A DNA stretch of 64,000 nt from Amborella trichopoda. Its lineage: Eukaryota; Streptophyta; Magnoliopsida; Amborellales; Amborellaceae. Positions 47,228-59,289 of this stretch are shown in pieces. The notes beneath the pieces were generated by a model. It ran no database searches. It was given only the letters and a program-made list of their open reading frames with translations, and was not told the DNA's origin. Position numbers and translations under genes: made by a program. Positions within the stretch are counted from its first letter, which is position 1. Every line of letters begins with the position of its first letter. Location: assembly GCF_000471905.2 (NCBI RefSeq), contig NW_006494916.1, forward strand, positions 45,802 to 109,801, read 5' to 3'.

Positions 47228-49262
47228 CCAAAGCAAAGAGGTGAAATGACAATACAAAAATAAATGATCTTGTGTCTCCACATCATTTTTACAAAAAGGG
47301 CACATATTAATAATGATCTTACATCGTTTTCTCATATTATCCACTCTAAGGTATTTACTTTGAGCCAAAATTGAAATAAAAACCTACAATTTATAAAGGA
47401 TTTTCCATTTCCATATTTCCTTTAAAAAAGGCTGATTATACCTTATTCGATCATGGAACAAGATATTATATGCTGACCTTATTGAGAAAACACCATCAAG
47501 TTCCAAATCCCAAATTGCAATATCCTCTTCTGAGCATGAGATAAATAACTCCTCCAAAATATTTTGCAACTCCATAGATTGATCGATGGCTACTGCCTAC
47601 TTCATGCACAATAGCCATTTGTTGTGAGCTTCTATGATATATGTCAAGAAATTATAATTTAAATGGGAATTCAGATGCCCACCTTGAGAGTCAGAACAAG
47701 GCCATATCACCTTTACCCACCAACCATCTCAAATGATGCTGAAAAAAGAAGGCATTGACACAATGGCCCTCCAAGTGAGAGAACGTCCACCAACAAATCC
47801 TACCGCAACCATATTATGACACCAGTCAAATATATATTTGGCTTTCAAAACTTCAATCCAAAGATGTCCTTCCCTACTTAACAAATGGCACCACCATTTT
47901 GCAAGTAAAGTTTGATTGACTAATTTTAACTTGTGAATGCTCAAACTACCTTCACACTTGGGTGTACAAATTCTATTCCAACTAACAAGATGATATCTCT
48001 TTGTTTTAGCATCAGAGCCCCACAAAAAATCCCTCATCAACTTCTCCAATTTCTTAATGATTTCTGCAGGCATTAAAAGAAGAGGCATTTGATATATAGG
48101 GAGATTAGAAAATGAAAATTTAATCAAAGTAACTCTCCTACCTAAAAATTGATATTTTTCTTTCCAAATATCAAGTTTAGAATTAGCATGCTTAACCACT
48201 GGGTCCCAAATCTCCTTTGACAACCTAGAGTCTAAAAGAGGTATTCCCAAATATTTTATTGGAAATGACTCTACTTTACAATTTAACACAACTACCAATG
48301 ACTCCACCAGAACTTGATTACAACAAACTTCAATAATAGATGTTTCGTTGAAATTAACTTTAAGACACAATGGCAACACACAACATCTCAAAAATCTCTG
48401 AATATTCAACATTTATTGAGAACTTGCCTCGCAGAAAAGCAGAGTGTCATCTGTGTATTGAAGATGAGAAATAGTCTGACCATTGGGGCTAACCTTAAAG
48501 CTGGAAGAAATATCACTATCCACCACATTATTAATCATCAGATTGAAAGCTTCACCCACCAAAGTAAAAAAGAAAAGGGATAAAGGATCCCCTTGTGGAA
48601 TACCCCTAGAAGCTTAAAAGAAACCTTTCAGACATCCATTAACTAGAACTAAAAAGTGGGCCATAGACCAGCATCCTGAAATTCACTTTCATAATTTCTC
48701 ACCAAAACCCATACGAAGAAGGATTTCATCTAACACAGCCCACTCTATACGATCATATGCTTTCTCCACTTCAAGTTTAATAATAACCCCTAGTGACTCA
48801 TTTACTGCTCTCGCATGAATGCACTTTAGGGCAATCAAAACCTCATCCATAAGCATTCTACCTTTTATAAAAGCATATTGTGTACCTAAAACAATAATAG
48901 GAAGAACCACTTTTAATTCTTTCAGCCAACACTTTGGATATGATCTTATATAGACTAGTCAAAAGACTAATAGGTCAAATATCATTGATACCCGCAATTG
49001 AAGACTTCTTAGGAATCAAAGCAATAAAAGTTAAATTTATAGCTTTATTCAAATACCCCTAAGTAAAAATTTATTAACCATCAACACTAGTTCATCCTTA
49101 AGAAAATCCCAAAACTTATGAAAGAATAAAAGAGGAAAACCATTTGGCCCTAGGGCCTTATCCCTGGGCAAACCAAAAACCGCATGTCACAATTCATCCA
49201 TTCCAACCCCTATTTCTAAGAAAGATACATCCTCAGTTGAAAGCATTTTAAAAGGAACTCCA
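47228..49262 (-). mobile_element. LINE fragment, copy 2 (direct duplicate of 17577-19616)
   Basis: It has the same reverse-transcriptase parts as copy 1, better preserved: a 227-codon frame at 48412-47729 covers NFNETSIIEVCCNQVLVE through the thumb (PIYQMPLLLMPAEIIKKLEK) and the linker; zf-RVT (SAYNILFHDRIRYNQPFLKE) and CPFCKNDVETQDHLFLYCHF follow. The catalytic box is YTDD, with both aspartates but T for the usual A. The copy stops abruptly after HFTSLLWD, where copy 1 continues into more zf-RVT and RNase H. A LINE insertion keeps its 3' end, so this edge is a duplication breakpoint, not an insertion end. Confidence 0.82.
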
Positions 49263-49720
49263 TCATTATGCGCTTTTATTACTTTGTAGAAATCGGTGAC
49301 TACTGAGACGTTGTTTTTCTGTTTGGATGTCTGTATAATTATTAGTTATAATATAATATTATAATATTGCATCAAAAAATTAGTATCACATCAAAGTATA
49401 AAACATTTATTATTTCGCTTTACTAATCCAAAATTCTAACAACCTAACTAATTATAATATCAGATATTGAAATTAAAATTGTTGGTTTATATTTTATAAT
49501 TATTTAATACACAAATAAGAACAAATCTAAAATATATTATAATACCATCTAATTGAAAAAATCTTATTTACAATTATAAAAAAATAATACATTACATAAT
49601 TTGTAATACAAATAAGTTAATAAAAAAAATACAAGATTTAGTTATCAATGCATAATTATTAGTTATAAACTTATAATACTATAATAAACATAGTTTAAAA
49701 ATTGTTAGAATACTATTGAA
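49263..49720 (+). repeat. AT-rich dispersed repeat, copy 5
   Basis: Direct duplicate of 19617-20060, starting CATTATGCGCTTTTATTACT next to the LINE. The same junction as in copy 3 shows that both came from one composite. Confidence 0.65.
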
Positions 49721-52115
49721 TGCATATAAAGAAGGTTTTAAAATACCATTGAATATACACCAATAATAAGGTTATAAAAATGGGTCGTATAAAAGCATGG
49801 TGTCTTAAATAGTATTCCTAAGCCTTCCTTATAGTTGGAAACAAGTGTATAATTGCATGGTCATACAAGGAAGGTTTTAAATAAAAACTTTTAATGAATG
49901 CATCGTTAAATACATAGTCATATAAGGCGCTCGATGCAAAGCCATAATTATCCCACATTGAAAAATCGTGGGAGTGCCAAGGCATATAAAAATTATTCAA
50001 TATTACACGGGGGACCACAACTTGTGATAGAGTGGCAAAGTCATGTGGTTGCGTTGGGGACACGTGATAAAATTGTGTGATGGGTCAGTAATTTTTAAAG
50101 AAAAAATATTCTATTTTAACAGTGACGATGTCCGATTTTCACCTTGGAAGTAGTGATGTGTCAGACTCACGAGTGCACTCTGATCTTGTATAGTAACATC
50201 GCTGAATCCCTGGCTAGATCCGGAACAGTCAGGCCGATTTTTTATTGGGTCATCGATTTTTTAAATAAAGGATGAAAGTGATTATGCACTGTCTATTTAA
50301 TAGATAATTAGATCTATTGTGTCAATGAATTTTATTTTTATTTTTTTGAAATAATTATATATATATATATATATGATATTATTTACCATTGTTACAAAAA
50401 GGTCAAAATCACGTCTAGTCATTTAATATCAAATTGAATGGGTTGGGTACGTCACAAAGTTTGAGATTTGTTTTTTAAATTTTGAGATTCCCCCAATTTA
50501 AAAATATGACAAACAAGAGTCGTGATGATATCCTTGTACCACTTCATATCTTTTTTTTTTTTTGACAATTAATGACAAGGTGGATAAAAAAGTATTTGAA
50601 AAATCAAATACTATAAATCCTCATAAGAAAATTTCTCAGTGTCACTAACACAACACAATATTATTTGATTGGTGCAATGGAAGGTTTTTCTTCTATTAAA
50701 ATCATGATAGTAGGGATAGCGGGTTGACAAATGTGTAAGATTCAAGATGCAAGTGCTTGGCCCTTGGAGTTGACGGCGTGATGACTATAAAAGTTGAATC
50801 ACACAAAATGACTGGCTGTTGAATATTAGAAAAAATAAAAATTAAAGGAAAAATTATAAAGACTTCTCAATTTGTAATTTTTAAGCATCCTCCTCCTCAA
50901 CACTTTGATACACACTATTAACTTTATTAATACTTTTCTTTGCAACCCCCTCTATAAGTTAAAATATATATAAATTTTTTAAACTAAAATACCCCCAATT
51001 TTAACCCATGATTCCAAAACATGTTACCCAACATATGTCCATCCTACAAAAAAAATGCATTGGACTTGCTTGTGCCGGCCGGGCATAAAAAATGTGTCAG
51101 ACAACACGTATAAAATGTTTTGTGGGTTAGGAGAGTAAGTCATTTAGTATTGAGGGATGGCATGCTTATAAAATTGGGTAGGGTGGGTTTTTATAACTTT
51201 AGGGAAAAATAAAAAATAAAATAAAATAATGATAGGTTGTTGGTAAATTTAAAAATTGAACTTTTCGAGCCAGCATACTCCTAGCAATGACTTTTGATGA
51301 TGTACCTACCAAGCACTCCTCTTGACAGCCACTTAAACTCGTATTTAAGGAAGTATGGAGAATCCCCCTGTAGTTTTCAATTGGTGGATCCATATCGTCC
51401 CCATAGATAATCAACGGTTGATGCCCCTCTTTTTTGTTATATAGCGTAAACAAGATGCGTTGTACTTTCCCCCAAGGTACTACTATCATACTAAATTGTT
51501 CATGGAAAATGACTAAGAAACCTACCCAGCCCAGCCATTTGTACTTGCTCATAAAATGAGACAAGGTCTCCGATCCACATCAAGTGTACATCCACATTTT
51601 TAAATTAAACTAATAAAATGTATCTGCGATGCACGTTACATTAAATATTAATCACAAAAATATATTTCTATTGAAAATATTTTCAATAAAACATAGTCTT
51701 AGAGAGAGATAAATGAATTCATCTCCACATTAGAATATTCTACAAAATGTTTGTAATCTTAATTAAAAAAATTTAACGTAAAATTAATTAGCACATGTCC
51801 ATTAAAATTTGTAAAATATAATTTAAACTACATAATTCTTTATGAAATTTTGAAAACCTAAATAGGTATACTATTTAACATTAAATATCTAGTCATACTC
51901 TAAAATAAAAAGTTTTAAGTTTTTCGTTCTCTCTAGTATCGAGAATTCAACTTCTAATATTTTAAAATAGAAAATAATAAGAGAATCTAGGTGAGACAAA
52001 AAAAAAAAATTTATTGTAATTTTTTGTATGTTAAAATTCAAAATTGTTATTTTTACGGCCACACATACATGCAGGGTAATGGATGTTACCAAAAAAGAGG
52101 AGAAAAGCTGCAAAA
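49721..52115 (+). repeat. AT-rich block, direct duplicate of 20061-22470
   Basis: Non-coding. It differs from the first copy by small indels, including loss of about 60 bp around the CAGACGTGGCGCTCC segment of 20290 and a longer (TA)n run near 50357. The frames at 49818-50063 and 51199-51564 are conserved only as DNA. Confidence 0.62.
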
Positions 52116-52470
52116 TTGCGTGTGTGGGGGGCGAGGGCGGGGGTGCGGCGGGGGTGTTATACATGAATAGTATCATACATGAATAAATGTGTGGTTATAC
52201 ATGCAAAATTGCATGTGTGTATGGGGATGGGGGGGGGAGGGGTGTCATACATGAATACATGTGTGGTTATACTTATGTATACTGCATTATTAAATCAGAG
52301 TTTGTGGGGGGAGGGCGAGGGGGAGGGGGGGTGTCATACATGCATACATGTGTGGTTATACATGTAAAATTGTGTGTGTGTGGGGGGAGGTGTCATATAT
52401 GAATACATGTGTGGTTATACTTATGTATACTGCATTATTAAACCAGAGTTTAAAGGATGGACATGTATAA
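52116..52470 (+). repeat. expanded poly-G / TCATACATGAATACATG array
   Basis: The G-rich spacer plus TCATACATGAATACATGTG..GGTTATA unit, single at 22480-22620, occurs here four to five times (starts near 52171, 52245, 52333, 52392). Each unit is preceded by an interrupted G tract such as GGGGAGGGCGAGGGGGAGGG. The 62- to 71-codon frames in it are artefacts. Confidence 0.7.
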
Positions 52471-53436
52471 TGAGAACAAGAAAGGACCCAATGCTATAGA
52501 GACTGAGAATGCATTTCCTATCTATAAGGGGATGAAAGAGAGAGAATACACTACAATTTTGAAAGATGTGTAGAAAGAGAAAAAATTAATAAATGTATTT
52601 TGAGATTGAGAGATTTAAGACAAGATTTTAATGGAAGCTTTTGAAGGGTTGAGAGAGGTAGAGAAAAACACCCCTATAATGGATAAAGAGAGATTTTATG
52701 CAAGCTTATGCATAGAAGAAGAGAGAGATAGGCAGACATAGAAAGAGTGAATGCATAGAGACAAAACAGTGGAGAGAGACAAAGATATAATAAAAGATAG
52801 AAATGGAAATAAAAAATTCATGCGATTTATAGAAGGTTTTGAAGGGTAGATCTAGGTAAACTCCTAAAAAATAATATTTTATTTTTTGACATATATTTCA
52901 TAAAAAATAAGATAAGTGTTCTTGATAATGAGAGATTTCATGAGAGATGAGAGAATTTTATGGAAATTGTAGGAGTTCTTGAAAATGAGAGATTTGATGA
53001 GAGAATTTTATGGAAATTGTATCTTTAGGGGGGGGGGGAGGAGGGGGGTCATGTATGCATGCATTTGTGGTTATACTTATGTATACTGCATTATTAAATC
53101 AGAGTTTAAGGTGGACAGGTATCACGAGAATAAAAAAGGACCTAATGCTATAGAGATTGTAAAACACATTTCCTATCTTTAGGGGGAAGAAAGAGAGAAT
53201 ACACAACAATTTTAAAGAGATGTGTAGAATGAGATAAAATATTAAATTTTTTTTTTTGAGATTGAGAGATTTTAGGACATAAGATTTTAATGGAAACTTT
53301 TGAAGGGTTGAGAGGGGTTGAGAGAGGTAGAGAGAGAAATCCCTATAATGGATAAAGAGAGATTTTATGCAAGCTTATGCATAGGGGAAGAGAGAGATAG
53401 GGAGATGGAGAGAGTGAATGCTTAGAGAGAGACAAA
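52471..53436 (+). repeat. purine-rich tandem units, direct duplicate of 22621-23600
   Basis: Two units as in the first block (AATGCTATAGAGA at 52490 and 53145), each with GGATAAAGAGAGATTTTATG and CAAGCTTATGCATA. G tract at 53027-53047 separates them. Confidence 0.62.
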
Positions 53437-53440
53437 AGAG

Positions 53441-53510
<70 letters not shown>

Positions 53511-53523
53511 TAGTAGTAGAGTA

Positions 53524-53590
<67 letters not shown>

Positions 53591-53648
53591 TACGTACTAA
53601 GTAACTAAGTAACTTAATTATTAGTAGTATAGTAGTATAGTATAAGTA
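53437..53648 (+). repeat. (GA)n and (TAG)n microsatellite
   Basis: About 30 GA units, then TAG units (53505-53590), then irregular TA-rich sequence that ends at the gap. The corresponding place at 23605-23625 has only a short GA run, so this is an expansion, and probably partly misassembled. Confidence 0.8.
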
Positions 53649-53668
53649 NNNNNNNNNNNNNNNNNNNN
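53649..53668. other. assembly gap (20 N)
   Basis: Placed inside a (GA)n tract; true length unknown. Confidence 1.
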
Positions 53669-54060
53669 AGAGAGAGAGAGAGAGAGAGAGAGAGAAATGG
53701 AAATAGAAAATTCATGAGATTGAGAGATTTTAGTAGAGATGATATATTTTTATAGAAGCTTTTGAAGGGTAGATACAGCTAAACTCCAAAAAATAATATT
53801 TTATTTTTTGAGATAGAGAGATTTTCTAAAAAATAAGAGAGGAGTTCTTGATAATGAGAGATTTAATGAGAGATGAGAAACTTTTATAGAAACTATAGGA
53901 GAGAGATATAAGAAGAGAGAATGAGTGTGGATAGATAGATATGTATAGAGAGATGCCATTGAGAGATATTTTAAGATTTTGGTAGGATTTACTTTATATA
54001 GAATGATAAAGGAAAAATAGAGGATGTTGATATTCTTCCAAATAGTGAATAGCTCATACA
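53669..54060 (+). repeat. continuation of the purine-rich repeat block
   Basis: Continues the block past the point where copy 1 is cut at 23742: after ATTTTATTTTTTG it goes on with AGATAGAGAGATTTTC and a third partial unit, giving the uninterrupted version of the junction. Confidence 0.55.
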
Positions 54061-54552
54061 AGGAGAAAATAGAAACATTTAGTTGCTAACATAATCTTTC
54101 TCATTAAACCCACAAAAACAGATTTCTATGAAAGATTAACATATTTCAACCTCCTCACTCTTTCCCAAGACACATAAAAATTCCAACAAGTTCTTAGTTC
54201 CTCTTATCTCGCTTTCATTTTTCAGGTACCATTCTCTCTTAGTTTACTTTCTCTGTTTGCTATTTTTCAAGTACATTTTCTTTTGATTGATTTTCATGGG
54301 CTTTTGTTTATTTTTATAGGTTTTGGTTTAGTTACAAGTTTCATGGTTTTTTGGGTTTTGAGTCTTGGTTTGGCTTATTTTCATGGTTGGTTTGATTTAC
54401 TTTTATGGTATCATACATCTCATTTTGATTGATGATTTAGTTTCATGGTACTCTATGATCGTAGGATTCTCTCTTCCTCCCTCTAAGTTCATCTTTAAGT
54501 ACAAGTAATAACAATTTGATATCTTTTCCGACATATTTTTCTTTCGTGACTC
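54061..54552. other. spacer left of the copia element
   Basis: T-rich. 54340-54510 (TTCATGG.TT, TTGGTTTG..TTATTTTCATGG, TAGGATTCTCTCT) is repeated at 58340-58500 beyond the copia element. No gene. Confidence 0.45.
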
Positions 54553-54557
54553 TCAAT
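54553..54557. repeat. target site duplication TCAAT (left)
   Basis: Exact match to 57897-57901, at both outer ends of the copia element. Confidence 0.85.
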
Positions 54558-55226
54558 TGTTGGAAACCAAGGCTACCTCGATTACCTCTTATTGAGGCCT
54601 CCAACTACAACAAATGTAATACCTTGAAACCAACTTGCTAATCATCAACAAATTGATTCCAAGAAATCCAACACCCAAGAATTGAATATATGGCGTAGAA
54701 AATTTGGTAAATATATGAGAAATCAAGATAACATAAAATAGGAAATTTAATGGTACAACAACAAATTGCAAACTATAATCAAAGCACCATCAACACACAA
54801 TATACATGGTTTACCCAAAATTGGGCTCTATCTACAGGCAACCGTCAAGGAAATGATTTACTATCAATAGAAGAAATTTATAGTTTGTGGGTTTTATAGA
54901 TATTACCTTGTACAAAGGTAAAGAAAGCTCAAATTGATTTTCCTACCACAATAAAATCATCGATCAGCTCATTCCTTTGTGTATATCCACTAACCCTGTC
55001 GTAACAAGAAAATCCCGATGAAATCAAGCCCAAAGCAAGGTTACAATGGTGCTAAGATTTGTGCAAAACTCCAAATCCCTATGTCCCAAAACTTTTCTAC
55101 ACTTTTCTTATGTTTTCTCTCTAATTCACTTTTGTAGGCCTAATAAAAGGCTATTCTTCTATGATAAAAATATCCTTATAAAAGAGGGAATACCATATGA
55201 GAGTGATTTTGGCATCATATTCAACA
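54558..55226 (-). repeat. 3' LTR of the copia element (669 bp)
   Basis: Aligns with 57204-57896; on the minus strand it runs TGTTGAATATGATGCC to ..TTTCCAACA. A purine-rich GGATGAGAT on the minus strand precedes it, as expected for a polypurine tract. Confidence 0.82.
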
Positions 55227-56240
55227 ATCTCATCCTTGATGCAAAATCACACCCTTGCCTTGCTAATTATATCCGGTTATTCCCTTTTGAAGAACCTAGA
55301 TAACTAAGCCAATGTTATAATCTCTCTATCCTAATAACCGTTGTGAGCATGCCTTTCACATCTTCCTTTGTGTTTATTCTTCTTATGCGAAGTCCACCTT
55401 CTTCAATACTCTCCTCCTTGAGTTCTTGAGGCCATCTTGCCTTCAAACATGTACTAGGTTAATCATTTTCGACACACCTACAAGTGCAACAGGTGCTTGA
55501 TCTCATATGACCAAGATCTTTTCCATAAGTCTCTCCCACGAAGCCTTGTTTATGTTCATAGCCTTAACAATGCTTGTTCATACGTCTCAAATTTTAAAAT
55601 ACCCATTTCACTCCATTCCAATTTTTTCTTCCTACGCTACACACAAGCCAATCAAGAAAACTACAAACAAGTGAAATAACAAATCTTATACAAAATATGA
55701 TAATAATCAAAATCAACATTACAGTAATATACAATACTCTAGTCAATCGGCTCTTCCTTCATCAAACCTTGCACATTGGCCCAAATAAAATTTATGAGGT
55801 CCTTTCCAGTTCACATCCTCTTGTGAAAGTCTCAAATCTTTAATTTCTCCACCTTGTCGTGAATTTGTTTATGCTACTAAGATCTCCCATTGCCAAATCA
55901 CATACCCCTTGATCTTCTTCTTCTTCTATAACCAAATTTACCTTTTCATTCACAATACTTCACCCCCAATAATTTATACAAGTATTTGTGCTAGACTCCC
56001 TTCATCGTAACCAAAACCTCATTTGAAAGTTTGAGCACTCCACCTTCCTTTGTAAATTTGTAACCTTCCTAGAGAAGAAAGTGAAATCAAACTTTTCTTT
56101 AAACCCGACACATGTCTCACATTTTAAAGTATTTGAATCATCTCATCATACATCCTTATGCAAACTGAGCCCATTTTGATTGTTTTACTCACTGAATTAT
56201 TTCTTATTGATGTCGAACTGCTTTCACATTCGTATGCATC
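55227..56240 (-). pseudogene. degenerate internal region of the copia element
   Basis: No clear pol domains. The upstream part (56100-55960) still reads as the GAG-pre-integrase-like SGLKKSLISLSSLEGYKFTK and GGVLKLSNEVLVTMKGV. The rest is too decayed to name. Confidence 0.5.
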
Positions 56241-57018
56241 AATCCACGATTTATGCGGGCACATATGATGTGTGGCTCCACTATCAAGAGCCCAACTTTG
56301 CTATTACTTGATATTGTATCTCACCCATCACCATGTCTTCTTCAATATAACTGAATGCTGATTCTTCAACTTAATGTGCCTCATTTTTTGCCTTGCCTAG
56401 ACGTTCCATTCTCGAATCGGAAATGTGTGAGGAATTTAACTAAGTTTACTATAAAACCAACAACCTTTGTCATAAGACCCCATCGACTTTGATCAACTAC
56501 TTGAGGAATCTCTTGATGAACTAATCGGTTCATCCAATCGGCCTCTTTTCACAAGCATATCTATTCTGGATCCCATCGAATCATCCATGATACATTCCTT
56601 CGAAATTCATTGGCAATTAGAGCACCACAAACCAAATCCAATTTGAAGGATTCTTCATTGTTATAGCTCAAAGTGGTAATAAGATTATCATAAGACTTTG
56701 GTAACAAACATAGCAATGTTAGAGCCTTATAATCCTCATCCAAATTCACCTTGGTACCCTTGAGTTTGACAAATATTTTTGTTAAATTCATTCAAGTGTT
56801 TTGACACTTCCATGCCATCTATTATCCTCAAATAATATACTTTTTTTTAAGAAAATTCTATTTGAGAGAGACTTTGTTTGATACAAGATTTCTAACTTCA
56901 ACCATAGATCCATAGCCTTTTTTGCTCTTAATATATTAAATAGTATCTCAATCGCTAAATACAAGCAACCAATGGCGAGTGCCTTCCTATCCATTTCTTC
57001 CCAATCATTGTCGTTCAT
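56241..57018 (-). pseudogene. copia gag and protease remnant
   Basis: Minus-strand frame 57018-56788 (KALAIGCLYLAIEILFNILR, AKKAMDLWLKLEILYQTKSL) followed in another frame by 56791-56561 (LKGTKVNLDEDYKALTLLCL, LPKSYDNLITTLSYNNEESF) is the UBN2-type Gag of plant copia elements; the W.KLE..Y..KSL..R and LL..LP.SYD.LI motifs are clear. Further down CGATHHMCPHKSWIDAYE matches the protease active site, with C-G-A-T for the usual S-G-A-T. Frameshifts and stops make it non-functional. Confidence 0.78.
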
Positions 57019-57188
57019 TTTTTCGGCTCCTTAAATATTCCTTATAGTGCTTTATCAAGACTTTGTTGTACCAATATATTATGAACTATTATTTTCCAAT
57101 GTTTCAAATCATTTTTTCCATCAAACTTCTTTACTTCAAATTTTAAAATTAGCCATTTCCCAAATTATTACACACTTTCCTTGAATCT

Positions 57189-57201
57189 GGCTTTGATACC
57201 A
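57189..57201 (-). other. copia primer-binding site
   Basis: TGGTATCAAAGCC on the minus strand, one mismatch from the TGGTATCAGAGCC that pairs with the initiator methionine tRNA; two bases inside the 5' LTR end. Confidence 0.8.
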
Positions 57202-57203
57202 CT

Positions 57204-57896
57204 TGTTGGGAACAAGTCTACCTTGATTACTTGTTGTTGTAGTGAACCACCTACTATAACAAATATAATACCTCAAAATCAACTTGGTAATCACCGACAA
57301 ATTGATTCCAAGAAATCCAACACATAAGATTTAAATTTGTGATATAATAAATTTGGTAAATATTTGATGAAATCAAGAAAAAGTAAAATAGGAACTCTAA
57401 TGACACAAAGTAAAATAAGGTCTCTAATGGCACAACTACATATTACAAACTATAATCAAAGCACCATCAATATACAATATACATGGCTCTCCTAAAATCA
57501 GGCTACATCTACAGGCAACCGGCAAGGACATGATTCACTATCAATAATAAGAAATTTACAAGTTTGTAGGTTTTATAGAGATTACCTCATACAATGGTAA
57601 ATAAATATCAAATTGATTTTCCTACTACAATAACACCATTGATCGACTCTTTGATTTGACTCCATTGACTAACTTCGTCACTATAAGAATATCCGATTGA
57701 AATCTGACCCAATACAATGGCACAATATGCTAGGATTTGTTCAGAACTCCCAATCTCTACGTCCCAAATCTTCTCTACACTTTTCTTATGTTTTCTCTCT
57801 CTAAAATTCACTTTTATAGGCTCCTCCATAAAAGGCCATTCTTCTATGATGAAAACACCCATCATGAAAGAGGGAATTTAGCATCATGTCCCAACG
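57204..57896 (-). repeat. 5' LTR of the copia element (693 bp)
   Basis: Inner end CCCAACA on the minus strand is intact; the outer TG has become CG (plus strand ..CCCAACG). It contains a duplicated AAAGTAAAATA segment near 57380-57410 absent from the 3' LTR. Confidence 0.82.
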
Positions 57897-57901
57897 TCAA
57901 T
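57897..57901. repeat. target site duplication TCAAT (right)
   Basis: Partner of 54553-54557. Confidence 0.85.
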
Positions 57902-59289
57902 AACTAAAGAATACTAACAAAAATCGCCACATAACAACCTCAAAATTTTCTAGAGCGAATAAGAACATGCAACAAATCCTCTGAATTTTCTAAAGTTAGA
58001 GAACAAGAAAACAACACAATAACGTCTAAATTTTCTGTAGAGAGAACAAGAAAACATTGCTCAACGTGTTTAGAGATTGATCAGAGTTTTTGTTAAGAGA
58101 GAGAGAGAGAGAAAGAGAGAGAGGGCAAGCCATATTGGTTTTCTAGGTAGGATATGTAGAGAGAGAATAAGAAAACTTAGCAACACCTATGAGTTAGAAA
58201 GAGAGTTCTCCATAGAGGAGTGAGATAAATAGAGAAGATTCCAATAGGTTTTTTATATTCATAAAAAAAATATAGAGAAGATAAACCAAACTGTTAGTAC
58301 AGAACACCAAAGAAAACATGGTGGTTTAAAGAGTTTCATGGTACCTATAAATATGGTTTTTGGCTTTGATTCTTGGTTTGATTTATTTTCATGGTACTAA
58401 ATAATTCATTTTAATTGGTGGTTTAGTTTCGTCTACTCCATTATTATAGGATTCTCTCTCTAAGTTCATCTCTTAGTAAAAACAATAAACATTTGATTTG
58501 ATGACTTTTAATAGTTAACTAATAATACTACATAATTATCATCATTTCAATAAATAAGTTATAGTAAATAAATAAAATTATAATTTGGATAGAAATTGTT
58601 TAATTATATAATTAATTATAATATTTACATTATCAAATATTTTATTTTTAAATCTTTATAATATAAGAACATAACTTTCAAAGAGATGCAGTGGAGATGG
58701 ATGGGAAAGATACATTGAGAGGAAAGAGAATGAGGAGGAGAACATTAGTTAATTGTAGAGAGAGATATAGAAAGTTGGGAGCTATACTAAGTACTTAAAT
58801 AATAGTGAAGAATACGGATAAAATTTGTAGTAATTACCCAAAGAGAGAGATTAATAGCAATTAATAGAAGAGAGTTAGAAGCAATTGCAACAAATAGAAG
58901 GTCAAAATAGAGAAAATTTAAGAAAACCTAGGGAAATATTGAAAAAGAAATGACACACATCAATAAAATAAAGGGAGGAACTCTCGCTTAATGTATAATA
59001 ATAGATACTTTCTCATCTATGAGCATCTTCTCGGAAAATGAATTTTTTGGGGAAAATGAGTTTCGTGGCCTTATACAAATTCTAAATGCTCCTTTTCACT
59101 CTTGAATTCCCCATTTGTATATGTAAATTTCTAAAGAAAATCTATCTTTTCTTTCAATTTGACATGCATGAAAACCCTTAGTCTTAAAAATCTTAACCTT
59201 CGAGAAAGGTAATCTTGGATAATAGAGGTCTGATCCGTAGTTACTGGGAGTGGGAGCAAGAACGGCTCTAGTTCCGGGAGTGGGAGCTC
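57902..59289. other. non-coding stretch with repeats
   Basis: Contains a (GA)n run at about 58097-58125, AATTTTCT.TAGAG motifs repeated near 57945, 57990 and 58030, the second copy of the 54340-54510 sequence (58340-58500), and purine-rich DNA at 58680-58920. No gene seen. Confidence 0.45.

Larger units (their letters stand above)
54558..57896 (-). mobile_element. Ty1/copia retrotransposon with deleted pol
   Basis: Minus strand: 5' LTR 57204-57896, primer-binding site 57189-57201 (TGGTATCAAAGCC, initiator-Met type), gag remnant 57018-56561, start of pol, then 3' LTR 54558-55226. The internal part is only 1977 bp; integrase, reverse transcriptase and RNase H are missing. TCAAT flanks both ends, so the deletion happened within the element or the element moved in deleted form. 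Confidence 0.85.

Noticed and set aside
52179-52402. Gly-rich frames of 62-71 codons
   Set aside because: Products of poly-G and CATACATG repeats.
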